A stretch of 64,000 bases of DNA, taken from positions 25,737,106 to 25,801,105 of the forward strand of contig CM055100.1 of assembly GCA_029204225.1 (NCBI GenBank), in the 5' to 3' direction. The DNA comes from Diphasiastrum complanatum. Lineage: Eukaryota > Streptophyta > Lycopodiopsida > Lycopodiales > Lycopodiaceae. The position numbers were made by a program, and so were the translations under genes. The notes beneath the pieces were generated by a model. It worked only from the letters and a program-made list of their open reading frames with translations, searched no databases and was not told the DNA's origin. Shown piece by piece: positions 32,060 to 42,720 of this stretch (within the stretch, counting starts at the first letter, position 1; each line of letters opens with the position of its first letter).

Positions 32060-32700
32060 ATATCTGTACCCAATGGTACTTGGCTGATCGTCTTGGCTGT
32101 TCGTGGGGCATGACTGATTTCGTGTCGTGTCGTCTTTTGTCAAAGGGTCAGAATTAAAAGCTAGCAAAGCTTTGGCATTAGAAACAAAATGTTTCTTCAG
32201 CTCCCTCTCAAAGCATGATAGCTTGACGACTCCAAGGCTGCTCCTCTGTCTCTCGAATAGACCTTTGTCCAGGGCCTTTGTGAAAATGTCAGCAACCATG
32301 TCCTTCGTTCCAATGAAGGTGGTCTGCAACATCTTCTTGCCAATCAGGTCCCTGATCAAGTGGTACTTGATCGCAATGTGTTTTGTCCTTGAGTGAAACA
32401 CAGGGTCTTTCGTTAGATGTATTGTCCATCTACAAAACCAGAGGTTCATTGCTTGTTTCGCCCAATTCATCCAGGAATTGTCTGGGCCAAATTATCTCAC
32501 TGGCCATCTTTGCTACTGCAACATACTCTGCTTCGCAGGATGATTGACCTACAATGGTCTGCTTCTTGCTGACCTAGAGAATTGCCGCTCCTGACGCAAT
32601 GGTGCATCCTCTTGAGACATGTTTACAGTCGTCTTTGAGGGATGCCCAGCTAGCATCACTGTATGAAATCATCTGGAGCCCTGCATCACGACAATAACAC
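32060..32700 (-). pseudogene. Copia B2 RNase H remnant
   Basis: A second copy of the RNase H end seen at 600-1243. On the minus strand from about 32690: MISYSDASWASLKDDCKHVS, SGAAIL-stop-VSKKQTIVG, SCEAEYVAVAKMASEI, then, with frame changes, DPVFHSRTKHIAIKYHLIRD, TFIGTKDMVADIFTKALDKG and LFERQRSSLGVVKLSCFE. The amber at the conserved Trp is shared with B1. The flank at 31906-32059 resembles the B1 flank at 450-600. Gypsy I is inserted just beyond it. Confidence 0.88.
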
Positions 32701-33000
32701 AAACCATAATCTCTTGTTAATTGAAGATATTACAAAATTCATTTTGCAAGCGCGGATAAAGAACATAGTTGTCATTTTCCTTTGACTGCTTTCTATTTTG
32801 TGGAATCTAATTGCTAGTCTCTTTCATATAAGTTGCCTACTATTCATTTTGTAGTGTAGAAGATAAAATATTTCCTACATTTTCAGACCTTGACCAAATC
32901 ATTTCATGTTGGTGTTTCTGGATCCTTCTGGGGATAGCGATAACCAAAGACAGAGTAGACATAAGTATTACGATAAGCCAAGAAAGGTATCTACTATATA

Positions 33001-33811
33001 CTCTACAAGTATGGCTTGAAAAATTGCAAGTCGATAGACTCTCCTATGGATCCAATATTCAAACTATCAAAGGATATGTACGCGATAACTGATGCAGAGA
33101 AGAAAGATATGTGCAAATACCCCTATCAGTCGATAGTCAGATCGATCATGTATGGCATGATCTGCACTCGACCTGATCTAGCACATATTGTCAGCACGTT
33201 GTCAGAGTTTATGTCAAATCCCGGCGTACCTCACTAGAAGGCTCTACATAGAGCACTAAGATACAATCAAGCCACTAAGCACTATGCTTTATGTTATAAT
33301 GGAAATACAGAGGATGATTTGACATTACTTACTTCCAACTCTGATTGGGCTAGAAATGTGAAGACAAGAAAATTCACATCTGGCTATCTTTGCTTTCTAG
33401 CAGGAGGACCCATTTCATGGAATAGTCGAAAGCAGAAATACATTTCTTTGTCTTCCACAGAGTCTGAATGTGTTGCAGCTACCTCTGTAGTAAAGAAAAT
33501 CATCTAGTTCAGAAAATTGCTTCAGGGTCTTATGATCCCTTAAATCAGTCCAACTATACCCCATTGTGACAATCAGAGCTGCATTGCTCCATTTCTGAAT
33601 CCACGAACTCACTCTAGAACTAGACACATCAAAGTTCAATTTCATTTTCTTATAGAGAAAGTTCAGAATAAAGATGTCGAATTAAGTTATTGTCCGACTG
33701 ACAGTATGTTGGCTGATATCTTGACTAAGCCTCTGGCGAGGGAAAAGCATGTTGTATTATGCAGCTTGCTAAATTTCATTCAAGATCCTAGGAGTTAAAC
33801 TTAAGGGGGAG
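33001..33811 (+). pseudogene. Copia A3 RT tail, RNase H and polypurine tract
   Basis: RT end: YGLKNCKSIDSPMDPIFKLS and YQSIVRSIMYGMICTRPDLA. RNase H: SNSDWARNVKTRKFTSGYLC, ISWNSRKQKYISLSSTESEC, PHCDNQSCIAPFLNPRTHSR, HIKVQFHFLIEKVQNKDVEL and MLADILTKPLAREKH. TAG stops occur at about 33236 and 33507. The polypurine tract AACTTAAGGGGGAG spans 33798-33811 and the LTR starts at 33812. The upstream 32700-33000 stretch has no clear coding match. Confidence 0.88.
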
Positions 33812-34070
33812 TGTTGGTATTAAGCTTCACTCCGACTCACCTGATTTCGACTCCTGAGCACTAGTATACTATGTAAATATACTCTCTCTCTCTGTACAAC
33901 GACAATGCAGCCTTCCTCGCATAAGTTGAACATCTGTGCAATCAATCAACTGAAGTAGAAGCATGATCGACATCAAAATCCATGTCATCGACTTCTCTGA
34001 CTTCAAATTCATCGAAGTCATCGACATCGACACCCTCTCAAGAGCAAGGTATCTAAACATTAATGTTGTC
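33812..34070 (+). repeat. Partial 3' LTR of copia A3
   Basis: It starts TGTTGGTATTAAGCTTCACT straight after the polypurine tract and keeps only about 260 bases before an unrelated copia integrase fragment begins. The start resembles A1 (TGTTGGATTTACTCC). Confidence 0.65.
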
Positions 34071-34374
34071 TCCACTGACATTCGACATGTCTCTGAGATG
34101 TGCCTACTAGGTAAATAGCCTAGATCAAGATTCCCAAAGGGACAAGCCACTAGAGCTAAGTCCATTTTAAGATTGATACATTGTGATTTGTGTGGCCCTA
34201 TGAGTGTTCCATTATTGGGTTCAGCACTATATTTTATCATTTTTATCAATGGCTATTCAAGATTTACTAGTATTATATTCGTTAAGAACAAGTATGAGGC
34301 ATTCAACTGCTTCAAAGAATTCAAACAGTTTACCTAGCATCATGCTATTGGAAAGAGGTGCATAAAAGATAGTC
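34071..34374 (+). pseudogene. Copia integrase fragment, left half
   Basis: The frame reads CLLGK, then RAKSILRLIHCDLCGPMSVP (first catalytic Asp), ALYFIIFINGYSRFTSIIFV and YEAFNCFKEFKQF. It is interrupted by the minus-strand solo LTR at about 34375. The next part of the same domain is beyond the LTR at 35690. One stop follows CLLGK. Confidence 0.75.
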
Positions 34375-34888
34375 TGAATAAGATTCGAATAAAAAGAATT
34401 CGAATGACAAGAAAGAAAACTTATCGTGCGCAGCAAAATAATCTATCTTTCTCTTTTTTCATGCATGACTACGCCTATCATGCATGACTACGCCTATCAA
34501 TTTCAAAAAAAACAATAGTGATACAAATCACGTTCGATCTTATAATAACTAACTTTGAAATCATTAGTACTACAGTGATTACCTAGCCAAACATTCAAAA
34601 AATTTAATTATCAGACAAATAATCAGTCACGAAGAATTACAGAAACACATACATGTGACGAAGCTGAACACAATAAGAAGATAATATTGATTCAGTATGA
34701 AAGCAAAACAGATGTAAATGAGTACAACAAGTTGCGAATCAAAGCCGCGTATTCTAAGCTATCTCTAAGCGGCTAAAATATAAGTCTGAATTAAGTGCAA
34801 CTTCTGATAAGCAGTAAGCGCAATAGTAATCTCTAATCAACTCAAAAGAACTGAGCTAGAATGCTCAAGAGTGTTCAAGCTCGCAGGC

Positions 34889-35003
<115 letters not shown>

Positions 35004-35240
35004 ATTCAATACTTGATCTCTGAATTAAGATGTTAAAATATGAACAACTATTTATACTAAGCAATTAGGTCATCAAATGCGGTTGCTAATTGGCTGGAGT
35101 CTGCTGGCATTCATCTAGTTCTTCTCAAAAGTTGCTTGCTGATAAGCGGTGACATTTGGCCATAAACAGTCTGTTTGCATAATGAACGTAACTGTCACTT
35201 TGCAAAAATGAACGTAATTGTCATCAAGGAGAAAGCGAAA

Positions 35241-35284
35241 AATGAGATTTTGTGAGAAATGCGACAGTGTCGCAAAATCTCATT
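35241..35284. repeat. 12-bp inverted repeat in the solo LTR
   Basis: AATGAGATTTTG (35241-35252) and CAAAATCTCATT (35273-35284) pair perfectly around a loop carrying GCGACAGTGTCGC. Related CGACACTG words recur through this part of the LTR. Confidence 0.8.
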
Positions 35285-35669
35285 TTCTGAATATTGGAGT
35301 AGCCCCACACTTTGCCAAAATCATTTCCATAACATTTGAGACACTTTGAAAAAATGCGAAAAATACGACACTGTATTTTTAGTTCTGACAGACGAAAAAT
35401 GCAAAAAACGAGACACTGCATTTTTACTTGAAATTTTTGATAGTGTCGCTTTAAGAGAAAATTGACTGTAGCAAAAAGGCGATAGTGTCAGATTTTGTTG
35501 TGAGAGAAAATTTCCGACACTGTTGTCAAACTTCGTGTATTTCTATAGACTGTGTAAAAACACTTGTAATTCTGCAAACTGTGTAAAACATGGGAGAATC
35601 CGCAGAACTGGATAAATCGTTGGATTAAAAACCGATTAGTCGATTAGTAGGAAGGAGAATAATCCAACA

Positions 35670-35790
35670 CATGTGGCATTCATCATTAGTTCACTACACA
35701 CCATAGCAGAATGGAGTAGCAGAGAGGAAGAACCGAACACTACTCAATGCAGCATGATCAATGATGTCAAACGCTTAGCTTTGTGGAGGC
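35670..35790 (+). pseudogene. Copia integrase fragment, right half
   Basis: With small frame errors it encodes the conserved block ending in the catalytic Glu: a YTP-QQNG-like stretch, then AERKNRTLL and a following Ala/Ser/Met segment. It is collinear with 34071-34374 across the solo LTR. After 35790 similarity stops, and 35791-35960 has nothing I can assign. Confidence 0.65.
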
Positions 35791-35959
35791 CAATAATTCC
35801 ACATGATCCTAATATTTGTCATATACGTTAATTTTTTGAATTTTAGTACATGTATATATGGCGCGATAAGAGTGTGAGCCATCATTTGAATCTACACCAT
35901 CCGAACATAGTTCCACGTCACCGGATCCACCGCCTAACCCACCACCTGATATATAGCAA

Positions 35960-36840
35960 ACACATCTACTAAAATTAGATATGACTTCTTTAAGGGGTCA
36001 TCATCAGAAGATGCATACAATTATTTGTCCTAGTTCAAGTCTTTTAAAATAGCTGATAAGGAAAATACCGACAAGGACAAAGCTAGAATATTGCCAGGAC
36101 TTCTGTGAAAGCAGACAAGGATCTGGTATAGCCAGTTAGTGCCAGAAATGGTTAACACTTGGCAAGCGTTGAAGGCGGCATTCCTTAAACAATTTAAGGA
36201 GATGGGATATTCCACTAGATTGTTAGCATGACTTAATTCTATGGAGAAAAAGCCGAATGAGCCACTTAGAAAATATACTCGTAGAGTTAAAAATTTGATA
36301 GGAAAGCTAGGGGCACAATATCCTGTCCCCATGCAGAATGAATGGTCCCTGGGCGGATTGCCTAAGAAAATGGATAGGTATTGTCGTAAAGGATTGATGA
36401 CTTTATTAGAGGATGTCATAGTGTCCGTAGAGAATTATGAAATCTCTAAAAATTTTAGGAGGAGGAACGATAGAAAGAGTAATAAGAACATAAACAGAAA
36501 TGAACTTAAAAATTTGAGTCGCCTACTGAGTCTGAATCAGAGTCTGATTCAGTGGATAATGAAGAGACTTCTAATTCTTCGTCTTACTCTTCTTCGTCAG
36601 AAGAAGAATCCTCCTATAGGAAATCAAAAAAATAGAAGTTTAGATAGGAAAAGAAGGATGGAAAAGTCTAAAAAGACGGATCCATTAAGGAAGAGTATAG
36701 AACTCCTAGTGAAAGAGATGGGGGACTTAAAAGTCCAGATGTCTGATGTTAAAGCTAAGCGTAGGAAAGCAAAATCGAACGTTAATGTTTGGTGTACAGA
36801 TTGTGGTAAAGAGAGACACTCTAGAATTAGATATAAATAA
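35960..36840 (+). pseudogene. Gypsy E gag
   Basis: Retrotransposon gag domain read in one frame with stops: IWYSQLVPEMVNTWQALKAA, FLKQFKEMGYSTRLLA, LNSMEKKPNEPLRKYTRRVK, then MQNEWSLGGLPKKMDRY. Stops are TAG at LS-stop-FKS and TGA at LL-stop-KQ and LA-stop-LNS. A Lys-rich tail and VWCTDCGKERHSR, a remnant of a knuckle, follow to 36840. From 36746 other frames run on in Lys-rich, low-complexity sequence. Confidence 0.82.
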
Positions 36841-37273
36841 AGTCACAACTAGAAGTAGGAAAGATATACCAACTCTGCGAGATAAGAAGACTAAGAAAGT
36901 TAAAAATGCAGATTTTGCAAAAAGCGTGACAAATAAAATGCAAATTAGAACAACCTGTAGAAATTGCTCATAATAAACATCTAGACTTTAATCGGTCAGA
37001 TGAAAAATATTATGAAGCGGATATTAGTTCAGAGGCTAAGAAATGTCTTGATGAAGAGACTAAGAAAGTTAAGAATGTGATGTTTGTAGATTTGATCATA
37101 AGTATTGAATCACCTAGAGAGTCATCGTCACTTAAACATCGCTCTTATGATATAGTAGAAGATTTCGCTTCTAGAATGCCCAATATAACATTTAAACAAT
37201 TATTAGAAGATAACCAATATTATAAAAAAAAAATTAACAATTTTTACAAGAGAAGAAGATAAGGAAAGCTAAG
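36841..37273 (+). pseudogene. Gypsy E spacer between gag and protease
   Basis: It holds an in-frame block MFVDLIISIESPRESSSLKH and NITFKQLLEDNQYYKKKINN at 37077-37262, probably a polyprotein linker. An AT-rich, frame-broken stretch precedes it. Confidence 0.5.
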
Positions 37274-37634
37274 TTGCCACCAGTTGATGTAAGACTAGTA
37301 AATTATGGCGATGAAGGCCAACCCGAATTCAAATATGAATCAATCAATGGTTGCATCTTAGACAATGCACCCATAGATTTTGGATCTAGTGTAGATATTA
37401 TGACTCAAGAAACTGCATATGAGTTAGGAATTCACCACCGAATAGCACCTACACTTAGACATCTTAGGTTGGCTGATGCAACTCGAAGAACTCCGAGAGG
37501 GGAGTTATCTCAAATGACGGTGTATATGGTGACCTCAAATTTTTAATGGACTTTATTATATTAAAGACTACTAGATTGTCATCCTATAAAGTGTTATCAG
37601 GAAGACCTTGACTATACCAAGCTGATGTAATAAC
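37274..37634 (+). pseudogene. Gypsy E protease
   Basis: The frame from 37274 gives NGCILDNAPIDFGSSVDIMT (altered Asp motif, D-F-G-S-S), ELGIHHRIAPTLRHLRLADA and RTPRGELSQMTVYMV. After a frame change, YKVLSGRP and LYQADVIT at 37590-37630 match the usual LLGRPWL closing block. It is interrupted by the copia F insertion at 37635. Confidence 0.75.
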
Positions 37635-38247
37635 TGTTGAATTCACACGTGTGGGACGCCCTACACATGTACTTTTGATCTCCTAAGCCCAATAATACCA
37701 TAAAGATCAAACTAGCATTGATTGACAATAGGAAAGTTGATCATACAAGAAATATTACTGTGTTACAAGCAAGATCTATCAACAAAACATGAAACTAAGT
37801 ACAATAAATGCCTCAACTCAGCTAGAGAGAGAATATGAAAGTACAAACTCAAGTAGATACAGAGGGCACAAAGAGCTTAGTCTCCAAATTTGCATTACAC
37901 ACAAAAATCATCATCTTCTCAATGAGAGTACATTACATATATATAGATCCATGGACTCTCCTCCTACTTTGAGTTGAATTGGAGTTATGAATCCACCTCT
38001 CAAGCTATCTAGACTTATTCAAGCCACCTCAATATGTCTAATTGTGCCACCTAATATTTTCATGCATTAAATGTGGCATGCAAAGTACAAATGGCAATTC
38101 CTATGGTAGCTCAAGTTTCTACTTCTACCTACCTTGAATATTTTATTCTAAGATGGGTCTTTACTAAGCCAAAAGAGCTCAATTCATCTTTGGCATTTTT
38201 AGGACCCCTACTTACAACATTAGAAAGATTTTTCCAATATTTCAACA
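37635..38247 (-). repeat. 3' LTR of copia F (613 bp)
   Basis: It spans TGTTGAATTCACACG to ATATTTCAACA on the plus strand. A TATA-like CATATATATAG lies near 37936 and a G-box palindrome ACACGTGT at 37645-37652. The polypurine tract (minus ACTTTTTTAGGAGGAG) occupies 38248-38263. Confidence 0.88.
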
Positions 38248-38265
38248 CTCCTCCTAAAAAAGTAT

Positions 38266-40098
38266 CTAATGTGGATCAAGCATCGACCTTGAGATAAGAC
38301 CAAGATTAGATCTATGCTTTGAGAAGGCTCTTTTGCAAAGTGTCTTTGTGAGAAGATCAACAATACATGAAGATGTGTCGACATGTTCCAAGTTGATTTC
38401 ACCTCCAATGAGCTTTTCCCTTACAAAATGGTGTGCCACTTCTATATGCTTGCTTCTTGCATGAAAAATAGGATTGTTTGCAAGAGCTTGGGCCGATATG
38501 TTGTCACACTTGATCAAGGGAAGATCATCCTCTTTGATGCACTTTAGCTCCATGATTAACCTCTTGATCCAAAGCACCTCTTTAGTTGTTGTAGTGAGTG
38601 CCTTGTACTCGGCCTCACAAGAAGATAGGGATATGGTATCTTGTTTCTTTGAGAGCCAAGACACAAGATTGCCTCCAAGAAAAATAGTATATGCATTAAT
38701 GGACTTTCGATCCATTCTATTACTTGCAAAATTGGAATCCGAATAGCCAACAATGGTTAGATCTTCATTCTTGTACAATAAACCATAATCTTGAGTAGAA
38801 GATACATATCTTAGAACTCTCTTGGCCATCTTCCAATGTTCGATCTTAGGATCTTGCATAACTTGACTCAATTTGTGCACACAATAGCTCAAATCGTGTC
38901 TAGTGATAGTAAGCCAAATTAAGGAGCCTATAAGACACCTATAAAGTGTGATGTCCTCGAAGGATTTTTCATCACCTTTAATAGGGTCTTTTACATGTTG
39001 CTCCATGGGAGTATCTATGCCTTTACAATTTTGCATATTGAATTTTCTCAACATAGAAAAGACATATCTAGATTGACAAATAAAAGCATACTCTTCACGA
39101 TAATCAATCTCAAGGCCTAAAATGTAATGGATCTCTCCTAGATCTTGCATTTTAAATTCTCCTCCTAATGCATCCTTAGTTTCTTGAACTAGAATGACAA
39201 TATTACTACCATCAAACTTTAAGTACATAGAAGGATCATAGTCACTAAGCACAAATCCTAATGAAAGTAGAAAGTTGTTGAGTCTTGAATACCATGATCT
39301 AGGTGCTTGATTCAAGCCATAAAGACTTCTAATTAACAAACACACCTTAGATTTATTCTTGATGAATCCTTGAGGTTGTTCCATGTGTATCTCCTCCTCA
39401 AGATAGCCATTCAAAAAAGTGTTGGAGACATCAAGTTGATACAATTTCCACTTAAAAAATAAGGCAAGAGATATTATGATTCTTATTGTCACCATCTTTG
39501 CTACAGGAGCAAAAGTTTCTTCATAGTCAAGGCCATATATTTGTGCAAAGCCTTTAGCACATAGTCTTGCCTTGTACTTGTTGATGGAGCCATCATGATT
39601 GTACTTGATCTTGAACACCCACTTGCATCCAATGATGTGCATGCTAGGTGGTGGATCCACTAGCTCCCATGTGTGGTTGGTGATCAAGGCATCATATTCA
39701 ATCTTCATGGCCTTATACCACTCCTTGGTATTGAGGGCTTCTTGGACATCTTTGGGCTCCTCATGAGAAACAAAATAAGCATAGGTGGAATCAACATCCA
39801 CTTGTTTTCCTTTGTCATCATAAGTGAGTCTCTTAGGCTCGGATCTCTCCCTCATGGATCTTCTAGGAGTGAAAATCTGAGGACTTCCATCTTCAAATCT
39901 CGACCCCTCCATATGTTGATTGTCTTCAATAACAAAAGGTGTTAGATTTTGAGGTTGCTTGATCTCGGCCCCTCCAAGATTGGACTTTTCTTCTTCATGA
40001 AAAACTACATCTCTACTATCAATTACTTTAGAAGTAGAGAGCATGTAGGATCTAAGGTGAGAGAGAACCACCAAACTGAAAATGGGCAGATTGCACAC
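38266..40098 (-). CDS. Copia F pol ORF: RT without YVDD, plus RNase H
   Basis: An uninterrupted 610-codon frame. The first 25 or so residues come from leader sequence. It then reads KVIDSRDVVFHEEE, a linker, WVFKIKYNHDGSINKYKARL, AKGFAQIYGLDYEETFAPVA, LYQLDVSNTFLNGYLEEEIH and SLYGLNQAPRSWYSRLNNFL. At 39186/39187 the sequence passes straight from VILV to QETKDALGGEF. In C1 about 16-17 residues including IYVDDII lie here, so the RT active site is deleted in frame. RNase H follows with YSDSNFASNRMDRKS, SSCEAEYKAL, CDNISAQALANNPIFHARSK and a normal end. RT activity is not expected. The ORF may persist because the element is fairly young. Confidence 0.85.
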   Translation of the reverse strand: MCNLPIFSLVVLSHLRSYMLSTSKVIDSRDVVFHEEEKSNLGGAEIKQPQNLTPFVIEDNQHMEGSRFEDGSPQIFTPRRSMRERSEPKRLTYDDKGKQVDVDSTYAYFVSHEEPKDVQEALNTKEWYKAMKIEYDALITNHTWELVDPPPSMHIIGCKWVFKIKYNHDGSINKYKARLCAKGFAQIYGLDYEETFAPVAKMVTIRIIISLALFFKWKLYQLDVSNTFLNGYLEEEIHMEQPQGFIKNKSKVCLLIRSLYGLNQAPRSWYSRLNNFLLSLGFVLSDYDPSMYLKFDGSNIVILVQETKDALGGEFKMQDLGEIHYILGLEIDYREEYAFICQSRYVFSMLRKFNMQNCKGIDTPMEQHVKDPIKGDEKSFEDITLYRCLIGSLIWLTITRHDLSYCVHKLSQVMQDPKIEHWKMAKRVLRYVSSTQDYGLLYKNEDLTIVGYSDSNFASNRMDRKSINAYTIFLGGNLVSWLSKKQDTISLSSCEAEYKALTTTTKEVLWIKRLIMELKCIKEDDLPLIKCDNISAQALANNPIFHARSKHIEVAHHFVREKLIGGEINLEHVDTSSCIVDLLTKTLCKRAFSKHRSNLGLISRSMLDPH

Positions 40099-40274
40099 GT
40101 GCTTGCACTTGAAATTCTGTACAGTACCTGATTTGGACCATTCAAAGTGGTTTGAAGCTCTAAATCACCAGAAAATTGCAAACTAGCTAGAAAGTAGAAT
40201 CTAGACAATTCCTAGCTTGAAATCTGATCAAATTTGCAAACTTTTTGATTAGATTTGCTTGTAAATCTTAGGTA

Positions 40275-40287
40275 GGCTCTGATACCA
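40275..40287 (-). other. Primer-binding site of copia F
   Basis: The plus strand GGCTCTGATACCA is the reverse complement of TGGTATCAGAGCC, directly next to the 5' LTR end. The 40099-40274 leader is only about 180 bases and carries nothing else. Confidence 0.93.
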
Positions 40288-40797
40288 TGTTGAATTCACA
40301 CGTGTGGGACGCCCTACACATGTACTTTTGATCTCCTAAGCCCAATAATACCATAAAGATCAAACTAGCATTGATTGACAATAGGAAAGTTGATCATACA
40401 AGAAATATTATTGTGTTACAAGCAAGATCTATCAACAAAACATGAAACTAAGTACAATAAATGCCTCAACTCGGCTAGAGAGAGAATATGAAAGTATCAA
40501 CTTGAGTAGATAGAGAGGGCACAAAGAGCTTAGTCTCCAAATTTGCATTACAAACAAAAATCATCATCTTCTCAATGAGAGTACATCACATATATATAGA
40601 TCCATGAACTCTCCTCCTACTTTGAGTTGAATTGGAGTTATGAATCCACCTCTCAAGCTATCTAGACTTATTCAAGCCACCTCAAAATGTCTAATTGTGC
40701 CACCTAGTATTTTCATGCATTAAATGTGGCATGCAAAGTACAAATGGCAATTCCTATGGTAGCTCAAGTTTCTACTTCTACCTACCTTGAATATTCT
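40288..40797 (-). repeat. 5' LTR of copia F, truncated
   Basis: Nearly identical to 37635-38143, then breaks off at CTTGAATATT and passes into gypsy E sequence. About 100 bases of the LTR's own 5' end are missing. It carries the same TCACACGTGTG box at 40296-40306. Confidence 0.88.
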
Positions 40798-42079
40798 ATC
40801 TATGTGTTTGCTTGGTCAATGGATGATTTAACTGTATACCAGTTAAATGGGGAGAACATAGAATAGATCTAATTCAGGGAGCTATACTCGTTAGACAGAG
40901 ACAGTATACATTAAACCCGAAGTATTCATTGTTAGTTAAGGATGAATTACATAGATGTCTTAGAGCAAGAATTATATATCCCATTTTGAGTAGCGAATGG
41001 GTACCACCCATAGTGATAGTACTAAAGAAAAAGATAGGTAAGATTAGAATATGCCAGGACTTTAGGAAGTTGATGCAGCCACAGCAAAAGACTACCATCC
41101 ACTGCTATACACAGATATCAGTTTTGACCAAGTAGCTAGGCATGAATGTTATAGTTTTTTAGATGGATTTATGCTTATATGCATATGTCCTTTGGTATAT
41201 GCAATGCAACTGCAACATTTCAGCGCATGATGACTAACATTTTTCAAAAAAAATTGAGAAAGTTTTTAGAAATTTTTATGGATGATTTTTGTGTTTATTC
41301 GTCCACTAAGGATCATCTAGAGGCACTAGAAAAGACCTTAAGAAGATGTCAAGAGACATCATTAAAATTACACCCTTCCAAATGTTATTTTGGAATGAGG
41401 GAAGGTATCTTATTAGGACATAAAATCTCAAAGGAAGGCATACAAGCCTACATTGAAAAAGTTAAGATGATTTTAGAATTGATAGAACCAACCAATCTAA
41501 GAGAAATTAGAGGATTTTTAGGACATGTAGGATACTATAGAAGAATAATTAAAGATTATGCTATAATAGTAACTCCTCTTACACGATTACTAAAGAAGAG
41601 TATATAATACCATTGGTCAAATGATCACCAACAGGCTTTTGAAAATCTAAAACAATCATTAGCTGAAGCGACCGGAGTGAGACCACTAGACTGGACGAGA
41701 TAGTTTCATGTCTACGTAGACACTTCATCATTTGCCATAGGAGCAGTACTTAGCCAGAAAGATACTCAAAATAAAGATTACCCGATCTATTATGCTGGTA
41801 GACAATTAGCAGCATCTGAGAAAATCTATTCTGCTATAGAGCAGGAAGCTTTAGGAATGATTTATTCAGTTAAAAAGTTTAGGCATTACCTTTTAGGTTA
41901 ACCTTTCATTTTTCATGTAGATCACTACGCACTTAAGCATTTAGTGAATAAGCTAGATCTTTCAAGTAGAATTGCTAGATGGGTTTTGTTGTTGGATGGA
42001 TTCGATTACCAAGTAGAAATAAGAAGAGGTAAGAATCACCAGAATGTCGATTACATTTCACGTCTTCACACTACTTGAG
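40798..42079 (+). pseudogene. Gypsy E RT and RNase H
   Basis: RT: IYPILSSEWVPPIVIVLKKK, IGKIRICQDFRKLMQ, then after a deletion MHMSFGICNATATFQRMMTN, IFMDDFCVYSSTKDHLEALE and the thumb ILLGHKISKEGI, LREIRGFLGHVGYYRRIIKD. RNase H: FHVYVDTSSFAIGAVLSQKD, YPIYYAGRQLAASEKIYSAI and FHVDHYALKHLVNKLDLSSR, ending GKNHQNVDYISRLHTT. The stops include TAG at TR-stop-FHVYV. The Athila-type active site is kept, but the palm is partly deleted. Confidence 0.88.
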
Positions 42080-42086
42080 GCCAGTT

Positions 42087-42530
42087 TGTTATCTATCTTT
42101 GGGAACTCAACGGACACTTTAGAAGGGTGTCCTCCTACTAGGTCTCATTGCCCAAGTTGTGCAAGTATACTTTGGTCCTAAACCAATAAAGTGATATGGT
42201 TCAAGGTTGTAGACCAAGGTTTAGAAAAATAGTCATCCAATGACTATCTAACACCTCTCTAGGTTCCATACCTCCATCCAAGGCATAGACACCTACCTGT
42301 CCTTAACCAAGGACACTAGTACTTTAATCTAAGGCACATATCCTTAATACTAAGGGTACCCCTTATCCAAGGATCACGTGACTCCATACCTCCAACTAAG
42401 GTATAGTCACTTGTCTGCCCTTATCCAAGGGCACATACCCTTAATCCTAAGGGTACCTTGCCATTTAGCCCCCAACACTAAATGGACTATTAGGGGTCTG
42501 AAGTACTGCTAGTTACATAGGTATGTAACA
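42087..42530 (-). repeat. 3' LTR of the chromovirus
   Basis: The minus strand starts TGTTACATACCTATGTAACT at 42530, after a purine-rich ACGGGGAAGGAA. The left end is placed at TGTTATCTATC (42087), the first TG that would give an LTR ending in CA. An inverted partial copy lies at 24335-24724. CACGTG occurs at about 42385. Confidence 0.65.
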
Positions 42531-42554
42531 TTCCTTCCCCGTAAACTTAAATTT

Positions 42555-42720
42555 TTCCTTGTAGGAAAAAATTTGGAAGATTCTTCTGGAGATCAGCCTC
42601 CTTTTCTGAGGTATCCTCCTCTTCTGATTTGTCCCTCCACTTGACTAAAAATTCCCGAAGCACTCTACTCCGTAGAGTTCTCTGCCGACTATTAACAATC
42701 GCCTTGGGTTCACGTGGTCA
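42555..42720 (-). pseudogene. Chromodomain at the integrase C-terminus
   Basis: The frame continues past a TGA after DESMS: PREPKAIVNSRQRTLRSRVL, then REFLVKWRDKSEEED and EADLQKNLPNFF. The PKAI...R-LRSR-REFLVKW pattern is the chromovirus chromodomain. The Trp expected at DESMS-W is the stop codon. The polyprotein ends in TAA just before the polypurine tract. Confidence 0.82.

Larger units (their letters stand above)
37635..40797 (-). mobile_element. Copia F: internally deleted element nested in gypsy E
   Basis: A minus-strand copia with a 613-bp 3' LTR (37635-38247), a polypurine tract, one 610-codon pol ORF, a short leader, a PBS and a 5' LTR kept to about 510 bp. LTR ends are TGTTGA...TCAACA. 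gag, protease and integrase are missing. By eye the LTR copies differ at about 12 of roughly 507 aligned bases, so it is older than C1. The left flank 37630-37634 is ATAAC; the right LTR is truncated, so no target duplication can be checked. Confidence 0.88.
35960..42079 (+). mobile_element. Gypsy E (Athila-like), split by copia F
   Basis: A plus-strand Ty3/gypsy remnant with gag (35960-36840), protease (37274-37546), then copia F at 37635-40797, then RT and RNase H (40798-42079). The RT catalytic block FMDDFCVYS and the protease form D-F-G-S-S resemble Athila-group elements. No LTRs are identifiable, and integrase is absent. Some sequence between protease and RT is also gone, since the left flank ends just after the LSGRP motif and the right flank starts at VFAW. 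Confidence 0.8.

Noticed and set aside
33869-34249. Minus-strand ORF of 126 codons
   Set aside because: It is antisense to a family A LTR and a copia integrase fragment, which explain the sequence on the plus strand.
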